Origin: an uncultured Eubacteriales bacterium
GTDB lineage: Bacteria; Bacillota; Clostridia; Peptostreptococcales; Anaerovoracaceae
NCBI GenBank assembly: GCA_910585135.1
Contig: CAJUEB010000153.1
Coordinates: 1 to 5,210, forward strand
Reading direction: 5' to 3'
DNA: 5,210 bases
In this document: positions 1-4,691 of the stretch, piece after piece
Numbering within the stretch: position 1 is the stretch's first letter
Layout of the letters: each line of letters opens with the position of its first letter
The notes under the pieces: generated by a model
Database searches by the model: none
The model's input: the letters and a program-made list of their open reading frames with translations, nothing else
Told to the model about the DNA's origin: nothing
Position numbers and translations under genes: made by a program

Positions 1-1250
1 ATCTCTTCCGGATCGATCGAATAAAGTCCTTTTTCTTTCATTCGCCTGAAATATTCAGCCCCGGCAAAGGTATACCGCGTCATCAGCCCCTCTTCCGAAT
101 CCATATTCTGGTTAGCAAAGGAAATCAAATCACCGATCGCAAGACCAATCGGAAGCTCCAGCGGCTTCATGCCTTTCAAATACCGCACCGCATTGTGTCC
201 GGCAAGGCTTCCCGTGGAAATCGCCTCCGTATGCCCCACGAAAAGGCCTGATTTTTCCCCGCCGCAAAACAGATTGCGGATGTTTACCACTTTCATGGAA
301 TTTTCTCGCTCTGCAACGGAAAGATAACGAATGGAATTGCCCTTTCCACCTGCGTACGGGTCTACATAGCGGGCATTTTCAAATCCCGGAACTTGGCGCA
401 AAGTCTCCAAATCGAAAAACGGCGTCATGATTTTCGCATAGCCTGTGTCCAGCAAAATAATGTTTTCTGCATATTCATCAAGGGCATACTGCTTGCAAAC
501 CTTCATATCCAACTTTTCTTTTTTGACGGCCTTTTTTGGCAGCGGCACAACGGCAACCCCTGTTTCATTCAAAAGCTGCTGCAATTCCTGCGAAAGGGAT
601 TGCTTTTCCAGTTTCCCGCTTCCACTGAAAGCGCCAAAAGCACCGTCCTTTCTCTTGCCCATGATGTCGCTTCCGCCAGCCTTCGCGCTGATGCTGACAC
701 GCGGACCGAAAGCAGGACAGCGCAGGATACACATACAGCAGCCGTTTCCATATGTAAGGCAATTCCCTGGACCGCCCGTGCTTCCCGTCGTTTCCACGAA
801 AGCATCCCCTTCGATTTCCCCACCGCCTGCCAACACGATTTTTTCAATCACGATTTCGCAGTTTTCCTGCCAGCTTCCTGATTTTCGAAGAACGACATCG
901 ACAGCCCGGCTCATCACCTTGACTTCAATCCCTTTTTCCCTAAGAAGCCGCCTGACATTCGGCTCTACCTTAGTCACATCGTAAAGGCTGGCGTGCTTGT
1001 GTCCAGGAAAATCAACGTTAATATGGCGGGAACACTTGTCTGTGATCGCGAAAAGATCGTCTGCCCCCAGCGCTATATTTTCTTCGGCGGCCGTAAACCT
1101 TCCATTGTTTCGCATAATGCCGCCTACATTCCCAAGGCCGAGGAGAAGATCTGTCTTTTCCAGAAGCGTAACCTCTGCCCCTGCTTTTCTGGCAGTAAGC
1201 GCCGCTGCACAGCCGGACCACCCGCCGCCGATAATTACTACTCGATACAA
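1..1250 (-). CDS. FAD-dependent oxidoreductase, GidA/TrmFO-like (3' end outside window)
   Basis: Reading from 1250 leftward gives 416 uninterrupted codons that run off the window, so the C-terminus is missing. The N-terminus is a Rossmann FAD-binding fold: VVIIGGGWSG at residues 4-13, then the acidic ribose-binding Glu31 at the end of the second strand (VTLLEK). A second FAD motif near residues 329-335 (CGGEKSG), followed by GHTEA and TGSLAGHNA, resembles the C-terminal FAD motif of the GidA (MnmG)/TrmFO superfamily. The middle carries YGNGCCMC..RCPAFGPRVS (about 167-185), a Cys-rich version of the GidA-type segment. The start is TTG at 1250-1248: an in-frame TAA lies a few codons upstream, no ATG or GTG lies between, and GGGAGGG (1258-1264) sits 7 bases ahead. 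The protein is shorter than MnmG (about 620 residues) and nearer TrmFO (about 430). Substrate cannot be named; a role in tRNA modification is possible but not shown. It is probably a cytoplasmic flavoprotein. Confidence 0.9.
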   Translation of the reverse strand, partial: MYRVVIIGGGWSGCAAALTARKAGAEVTLLEKTDLLLGLGNVGGIMRNNGRFTAAEENIALGADDLFAITDKCSRHINVDFPGHKHASLYDVTKVEPNVRRLLREKGIEVKVMSRAVDVVLRKSGSWQENCEIVIEKIVLAGGGEIEGDAFVETTGSTGGPGNCLTYGNGCCMCILRCPAFGPRVSISAKAGGSDIMGKRKDGAFGAFSGSGKLEKQSLSQELQQLLNETGVAVVPLPKKAVKKEKLDMKVCKQYALDEYAENIILLDTGYAKIMTPFFDLETLRQVPGFENARYVDPYAGGKGNSIRYLSVAERENSMKVVNIRNLFCGGEKSGLFVGHTEAISTGSLAGHNAVRYLKGMKPLELPIGLAIGDLISFANQNMDSEEGLMTRYTFAGAEYFRRMKEKGLYSIDPEE

Positions 1251-1257
1251 ATTAAAT

Positions 1258-1299
1258 CCCTCCCTACTATATTCTATTTAGAATATGAAACAGGGAGGG
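1258..1299 (-). promoter_or_regulatory. Inverted repeat enclosing the Shine-Dalgarno of the FAD oxidoreductase gene
   Basis: CCCTCCCT at 1258-1265 is the exact reverse complement of AGGGAGGG at 1292-1299. Inside it, ATATTCT (1269-1275) pairs exactly with AGAATAT (1280-1286) around a 4-base loop. In the minus-strand transcript this makes an 8-bp plus 7-bp stem with a 3/5-base internal loop. The 3' arm is the GGGAGGG that serves as ribosome binding site for the TTG start at 1250. The inner 18 bp also form a DNA palindrome that could be an operator. It could act as an attenuator, but neither strand has a good T-tract after the stem. The structure is seen in the sequence; its function is inferred. 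Confidence 0.6.
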
Positions 1300-1335
1300 G
1301 TTTGGTTCTTGCCATGATTCTGAAAAGATTCGGGA

Positions 1336-1364
1336 TTGACAGTAGTATCGTCGGAAGATAATAC
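1336..1364 (+). promoter_or_regulatory. Possible sigma-70-type promoter facing antisense
   Basis: TTGACA (1336-1341), a 17-base spacer and TAATAC (1359-1364) match the housekeeping promoter consensus closely on the plus strand. The predicted start near 1371 would yield RNA antisense to the 3' end of the 498-residue gene. No plausible plus-strand gene with a ribosome binding site follows. The match may be chance; only transcription-start data would settle it. Confidence 0.3.
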
Positions 1365-1401
1365 AGAGAAAGCACGTCAGTGATCTCTTAAAACCCAATG
1401 T

Positions 1402-1413
1402 GCAATCGATTGC
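1402..1413. promoter_or_regulatory. GCAATCGATTGC palindrome, LacI-family-like operator
   Basis: A perfect 12-bp palindrome with a central CG, lying between the stop of the 498-residue gene and the start of the FAD oxidoreductase gene. Palindromes with a central CG flanked by A/T-rich half-sites are typical of LacI-family operators. No regulator gene is in the window, so the assignment is weak. Confidence 0.2.
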
Positions 1414-1444
1414 CAATATCATTACCCGAAATTTAAAGCATTCC

Positions 1445-2941
1445 TTACGCTTTTACATTGATATAAGATGCAGCCAAAAAGCTTTGATATGAGCTGGCTG
1501 ACTTTAGTTTCATATTTAACTGGACACCCTTGGAATCTTGCCGCAGGCTGCTTTCGAAGCTTTTCCAGCCTGCGACGTATTGTTGATAAAACGTTTCGTC
1601 AGATGTATATGGGCGCGAAGCGCCGGTTTCTTCTTTTGAAAAGAAATTCGTCCAAAACTGGCTGCTATTTGCATACCGATAAACCCCGCTGCCGGATTTT
1701 CCCATCGCTTGGCTCGCCCCTTGCCTTGCGCCTTCCATCAAGGCGGCAACGGCATTTCCTGATGCACTATAATGCGCCATCGTTTTATGACACACATCCC
1801 AAACAGCCTGCCGATCTAACGCCGCATACCCCGTGCCGTCCTTTCGCGCTGCGCCTCTATTCCTCAAGCTCGTTAATTGTTGATCCATGCGATCAAGAAA
1901 CCCATTCATAAATCCGTCCAGCATATTCTGCAATGTGCTTTCCAAAGCCACGCTCACGCCGCCCGCCTTACGTAAAGCATCCGTTTTCATAGATAGCATC
2001 GCAAAATCAAGCCCGATTCTTTCTTCGCTCATGACATTAACAGCATTAGCAGTCTTTTCCCATGAGGACAATTCGGAAACATACCTGCCTAAAACGTCCA
2101 AGTCGTTCAGCGAATAACGGTCATTTTGATTTGCGGCCGCAATCGCTTGGCTGCCCTTTGCGCGCAAAGAAGCAGCCACATATGCATCGTCTTGCAGCAG
2201 CCACTCGTCTTTTGTTCCTTTTAATCCCATGAAGTCCGGATTTTCCGACAAATATTCCTGATAAGCCGCCGATTTGCCATTTACACCATCAATAAAAGAT
2301 TGGTATATCTTGTTCCTTTCCCCGGATACGCCATTTGCCCCTAAAAAACCGCCCACAATATCAGCATATGCCGTCGCCATTTCTTCCAGCGCACCTTGAT
2401 ACAGCGCATTGAGTTTTTCCGTTCGTGTGCTTTGTTCTGATTCCGGCAAGCTGTTTTGTATTTTCGCCTGCATTGCGGCATAACGGGAAGCTAAATAATC
2501 GGTCTTGCGCGAAAAGTCCTCTGCACTTAGCTGATAAAGCGGATCATGTGTCCCGAACCCGATTCCTCTGAGGCCGAAGGCAAAATTGCTCAAATCAAGA
2601 TCGATATTTTCCTCCATGCCGTTTTCCTGCAAAGACTTTTCAAATTCCGCTAGTTCCTCGGCGCTCGGATTCGGTTTTTGCAGTCGAATCGTTCCCGTTC
2701 CGTTCAGCACATCATACAGGTTAAAAGAGCCTGCCCTGTTCCATTGACTCAAAATAGCATCTCCCTTTGTATAATCGTTATCCGAAGGAGCTAAGGACCT
2801 CGTAAGCTTCGATTTGGAAACCATTTCTTCAGAAACAGTCCGCGTTTGGTCATTCGTATGTTGAGATGATTTCTGTTGATATGATTGCTGCGGCGATAGT
2901 TTCGCATAATTAGTCGCGAGCGGTAAATCAGATATTCGCAT
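1445..2941 (-). CDS. Unrecognised 498-residue soluble, helix-rich protein
   Basis: I do not recognise this family. The frame stays open further upstream to a TTG at 3052, but the ATG at 2941 is the better start: AGGAGGA (2951-2957) sits 9 bases ahead and a promoter lies between the two candidates. The product starts MRISDLPLATNYAKL and continues with a Ser/Gln/Thr-rich, probably disordered stretch to about residue 45. The rest is mostly charged and amphipathic and looks helical, with Ala-, Gln- and Glu-rich segments. There is no signal peptide, no membrane segment and only one Cys (DVCHK). The tail is again Ser-rich (SASSYQSF) and ends NVKA. A flexible N-terminus with few Cys would suit a protein exported by a non-Sec route such as a flagellar-type system, but this is only a guess and no such genes are nearby. 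It appears to be a single-gene unit; no clear terminator follows its stop. Confidence 0.8.
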   Translation of the reverse strand: MRISDLPLATNYAKLSPQQSYQQKSSQHTNDQTRTVSEEMVSKSKLTRSLAPSDNDYTKGDAILSQWNRAGSFNLYDVLNGTGTIRLQKPNPSAEELAEFEKSLQENGMEENIDLDLSNFAFGLRGIGFGTHDPLYQLSAEDFSRKTDYLASRYAAMQAKIQNSLPESEQSTRTEKLNALYQGALEEMATAYADIVGGFLGANGVSGERNKIYQSFIDGVNGKSAAYQEYLSENPDFMGLKGTKDEWLLQDDAYVAASLRAKGSQAIAAANQNDRYSLNDLDVLGRYVSELSSWEKTANAVNVMSEERIGLDFAMLSMKTDALRKAGGVSVALESTLQNMLDGFMNGFLDRMDQQLTSLRNRGAARKDGTGYAALDRQAVWDVCHKTMAHYSASGNAVAALMEGARQGASQAMGKSGSGVYRYANSSQFWTNFFSKEETGASRPYTSDETFYQQYVAGWKSFESSLRQDSKGVQLNMKLKSASSYQSFLAASYINVKA

Positions 2942-3005
2942 ATTGTGGCATCCTCCTAAATCAAAAGCTCCGCCTAAACCGGAAATGTTTCTTAAACGCA
3001 AAACG

Positions 3006-3034
3006 GTATAAAAAGCAAAGCCTGTTATTATCAA
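3006..3034 (-). promoter_or_regulatory. Probable promoter of the 498-residue protein gene
   Basis: On the minus strand, TTGATA (3034-3029), a 17-base spacer and TTATAC (3011-3006) give a reasonable sigma-70-type promoter with a start near 3000. This leaves a leader of about 58 bases before the ATG at 2941. An overlapping alternative pairs TTGATT (3056-3051) with TGATAA (3033-3028), also 17 bases apart. Either would exclude the more distant TTG start at 3052. Confidence 0.45.
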
Positions 3035-3198
3035 CTGGCTGTTTCGTGGCAATCAAATAACGATGGCACTACATGAAACCCATATTTAGTATATCGGTAT
3101 TAAAAAGTGTGAGGATAAACGCGCAGGAACATTCGAAATCATCTTCTGAAAAACTGCAAAAAACAAATAGATGCGATGATAAGCGCGCGGAAAAAAGC

Positions 3199-3262
3199 AG
3201 TCGGAGGGTAGTCGCTGGGGGGAGCAGTCGCAAAGAAAACAGTCGCGAAGAAAACAGTCGCG
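3199..3262. repeat. 15-bp tandem repeat, two perfect and three degenerate units
   Basis: AAGAAAACAGTCGCG occurs perfectly twice in tandem (3233-3247 and 3248-3262). Upstream, the AGTCG core recurs at 3226, 3210 and 3199, with spacings of 15, 16 and 11 bases. Because the perfect unit is a multiple of three it keeps frames open and makes repetitive translated strings on both strands. I do not treat those as genes. Confidence 0.7.
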
Positions 3263-3425
3263 GGGGAAAGCACGGGGATGATACGCACTGTGGCGCACAA
3301 TATTGAAAAACAGGCATATGTCCTGAAGTATGATACTAATAAATGTCCTGCATCGTCACACAAAATCCACGTGCCATTGATTCCATAACACAACTCTCAT
3401 ATCATCATGATCATGCAAAACCATA

Positions 3426-3578
3426 CACTCATAACCATCAAAGGGAACTATGACATTGTAATTATACAAAACGATTCACTCATAGCCATCAAAAGGAACT
3501 ATGGCATTGTAATTATACAAAACGATTCACTCATAGCCATCAAAAGGAACTATGGCATTGTAACCATTTAAAACGATC
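3426..3578. repeat. 51-bp tandem repeat, three units plus degenerate copies
   Basis: Units start at 3426, 3477 and 3528. Units 1 and 2 differ at only three positions. Unit 3 matches unit 2 except near its end. Weaker copies continue on the right to about 3655, with CTATCAAGG near 3611 and GCTATCAATG near 3638 echoing the GCCATCAAAAGG core. A partial unit (CATGCAAAACCATA) precedes the first. The length is 17 codons exactly. On the minus strand one frame reads IVPFDGYE followed by TGA in units 2 and 3, and by TGT in unit 1. Confidence 0.85.
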
Positions 3579-3685
3579 ATGCACTGCTGCGCAAAACGTT
3601 ACGACTATCGCTATCAAGGAAAAATTACGCAGCCATCGCTATCAATGATATGCAATGCGCTTGCAAGCATCGATGAAAAAAACTG

Positions 3686-3955
3686 AATGTAAAGTTTTTT
3701 TAAAATATCAATGTTAGTGCACACTAACAAACTGCCAAAGACGATATTTTTGTATAATTATTCGTTATTTGGCATTAAAATTCACATCTCCCTGCCAATC
3801 TACGTTTCAGATATTAAATTTCCAGAGGATATGTCCTGAAACACCATGCGAAACATTTGTTTTGATAAATTTTGATAAATAAAAAAGTCAAATAGCAATA
3901 TTTTGTGTGGTATTAGTGTGCACTAACCCACGTTAAATCGTAAAAACTTTACATT
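3686..3955. repeat. 270-bp segment bounded by inverted copies of a compound element
   Basis: The left end has AATGTAAAGTTTTT (3686-3699), a 13-base spacer, then GTTAGTGCACACTAA (3713-3727). The right end carries the same two blocks in reverse orientation: 3942-3955 and 3913-3927, with a 14-base spacer. The spacers are not conserved, which suggests two functional sites and not a simple duplicated stretch. GTTAGTG..CACTAAC is itself a palindrome with 7-bp arms, as expected for a dimeric regulator. It could be a small non-autonomous mobile element (no target duplication seen) or paired outward-facing regulatory regions. Confidence 0.6.
3733..3774. other. Hairpin-forming inverted repeat inside the 270-bp segment
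   Basis: TGCCAAA (3733-3739) pairs with TTTGGCA (3768-3774), and ACGA (3741-3744) with TCGT (3762-3765), across a 1/2-base internal loop. The central part is A/T-rich and includes TATAAT. A second stem lies nearby, GTTTCAG (3804-3810) with CTGAAAC (3836-3842). Neither has a T-tract that would make it a clear terminator. Confidence 0.4.
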
Positions 3956-3976
3956 TTTATGGCATTTCATTAATAT
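3948..3976 (+). promoter_or_regulatory. Possible plus-strand promoter
   Basis: TTTACA (3948-3953), a 17-base spacer and TAATAT (3971-3976) resemble a sigma-70-type promoter with a start near 3983. The TTTACA lies in the right copy of the compound element, with the TTAGTG palindrome (3913-3927) about 20 bases upstream where an activator could bind. No plus-strand gene follows before the TrpB-like gene, so any product would be a non-coding RNA over the 25-bp array. Confidence 0.3.
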
Positions 3977-3981
3977 ATAGC

Positions 3982-4008
3982 GAATGAATAATCATTCACC
4001 AAGTGAAT
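3982..4008. promoter_or_regulatory. Two overlapping palindromes, TetR-type operator-like
   Basis: GAATGA (3982-3987) and TCATTC (3992-3997) form a palindrome around ATAA. ATTCAC (3994-3999) and GTGAAT (4003-4008) form a second one that overlaps it. They sit at the predicted start of the plus-strand promoter, a normal place for a repressor site. The first resembles, from memory, the TGAATGA..TCATTCA type bound by the TetR-family fatty-acid regulator FadR of Bacillus. No such regulator or regulated gene is visible here. Confidence 0.35.
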
Positions 4009-4017
4009 CACTGCCGA

Positions 4018-4137
4018 TCATGATGACACAACATAAATCATCAACACCCACAAAGTCAATAAGCCAAAGCATGTGTCTAATTCCGCCCTGCTATACTCCA
4101 TTGTAAACATAACAAAACAAGTCCTGTTATATCCCAC
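4018..4137 (-). CDS. Possible 39-residue membrane peptide
   Basis: A short minus-strand frame starts with GTG at 4137 and ends with TGA at 4018-4020. AGGAAGG (4145-4151) lies 7 bases before the GTG, a very good ribosome binding site. Internal ATG codons at residues 10 and 13 are weaker alternatives. The first 20 residues are polar, with one Cys; the end is a hydrophobic stretch (CFGLLTLWVLMIYVVSS) that could form a single membrane helix. A weak promoter, TTGTTA (4258-4253) with TATATT (4236-4231) at 16-base spacing, lies upstream. I know no homologue. The ribosome site lies at the edge of the repeat array and could be a by-product of repeat sequence. Confidence 0.25.
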   Translation of the reverse strand: MGYNRTCFVMFTMEYSRAELDTCFGLLTLWVLMIYVVSS

Positions 4138-4157
4138 AAACAAACCTTCCTAAAGAA

Positions 4158-4389
4158 CAAATCCGCAAAGAATCGCAAAACAAATTTGCAAGACCTTTAA
4201 AAGGCAAATGCGCAAGGCTTTCTAAGAACCAATATACAAGGCTGTCCATTCATAACAAAGCCTGACAGCTCAGTTCCAAGCGTCAAATATGCAAGACCTA
4301 TCCAAAAGGCAAATTCGCAAGGTCTATCCAAGATCAACCACTCAAGACCTATTCAAGAACTAAATGCATCAAAATATATACCCAAGAAT
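4158..4389. repeat. Degenerate tandem array of about 25-bp units
   Basis: Units of roughly CAAATNTGCAAGACCTATCC plus about five bases begin near 4158, 4181, 4205, 4230, 4256, 4284, 4310, 4335 and 4361. Spacing is mostly 23-28 bases. The units at 4284, 4310 and 4335 are the clearest. There are no conserved-repeat/unique-spacer blocks, so this is not a CRISPR array. The unit length is not a multiple of three, so it is unlikely to encode a repeat protein. Confidence 0.7.
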
Positions 4390-4407
4390 CAAATATATAG
4401 CGCTATA

Positions 4408-4454
4408 GAAAAACAAAGGCAAATGCACCGATTATCGAAGTCATTGCATTTGCC
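4408..4454 (-). terminator. Rho-independent terminator downstream of the TrpB-like gene
   Basis: Read on the minus strand, GGCAAATGCA (4454-4445) pairs perfectly over 10 bp with TGCATTTGCC (4427-4418) around a 17-base loop. It is followed at once by TTTGTTTTTC (4417-4408). It lies about 240 bases beyond the stop of the TrpB-like gene, so it would leave a long 3' untranslated region containing the 55-bp repeats. On the plus strand the stem is followed only by a weak T-run. Confidence 0.75.
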
Positions 4455-4471
4455 ATTTATTCTGACTTCAC

Positions 4472-4665
4472 TGCCAATTTTACGCCCTTGCATCCCATCG
4501 CTACCTATTGCGCCGTTTGTCAGGGGTGTCAATTTTACGATTTTTCATTCGCCATCTATTTTCGGTCACCTTTTCCGCCTGCACTGCCAGCCTTGCGGTC
4601 TTACATCTGCTATCCATTTCGCTTGCGTCGTATTACCAACCTCGCAGGATCGCATCTGCCGCCGC
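4472..4665. repeat. Degenerate tandem array of about 55-bp units
   Basis: TGCCAATTTTACG (4472-4484) and TGTCAATTTTACG (4527-4539) begin two units that both end in a similar CGC..CTA..TATT block (to 4509 and 4560). A third, weaker unit runs from 4585 to about 4618 (TGCCAGCCTTGCG to CTATCCATT), and perhaps a fourth from 4634. On the minus strand the units read AATAG.T.GCGA to CGTAAAATTG.CA. The stretch lies in the presumed 3' untranslated region of the TrpB-like transcript. Confidence 0.5.
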
Positions 4666-4691
4666 TTTTCTTTCTACTTGATTTACGCCTT

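Larger units (their letters stand above)
3053..4691. other. Gene-poor, A+T-richer interval made of several repeat arrays
   Basis: About 1.6 kb between the 498-residue gene and the TrpB-like gene. Reading frames here are short and carry no recognisable domain. The plus frame 3073-3306 and the minus frames over the same stretch encode low-complexity Arg/Ser/Cys-rich strings created by the 15-bp repeats. The interval holds four tandem arrays, an inverted-repeat-bounded segment, palindromes and one terminator, listed separately. Base composition is strand-skewed: 4150-4430 is rich in A and C on the plus strand, while 4440-4690 is rich in T and C. I saw nothing definite in 3300-3425. Confidence 0.7.

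Noticed and set aside
393..1361. Long plus-strand frames opposite the FAD enzyme
   Set aside because: They are antisense to a clearly coding frame with conserved FAD motifs.
2942..3052. N-terminal extension of the 498-residue protein from a TTG at 3052
   Set aside because: The ATG at 2941 has a strong Shine-Dalgarno, and the likely promoter at 3006-3034 lies inside the extension.
3073..3306. Plus-strand 77-codon frame, rich in Ser, Lys and Arg
   Set aside because: No ribosome binding site before its ATG, low-complexity product generated by the 15-bp repeats, and no recognisable domain.
3069..3393. Minus-strand frames with repeated Arg-Asp-Cys-Phe-Leu type strings
   Set aside because: They are translations of the same 15-bp repeat in several frames; none has a ribosome site.
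3316..3840. ATATGTCCTGAA occurring at 3316-3327 and 3829-3840
   Set aside because: A lone 12-bp direct repeat in A+T-rich sequence with different flanks; not enough to call an attachment site.
3850..3900. Possible replication-origin features, with repeated TTTTGATAAA in A+T-rich DNA
   Set aside because: No clear DnaA boxes and no replication gene nearby.
4158..4389. CRISPR array
   Set aside because: Units are degenerate, contiguous and only about 25 bp, without constant repeats separated by unique spacers, and no cas gene is present.
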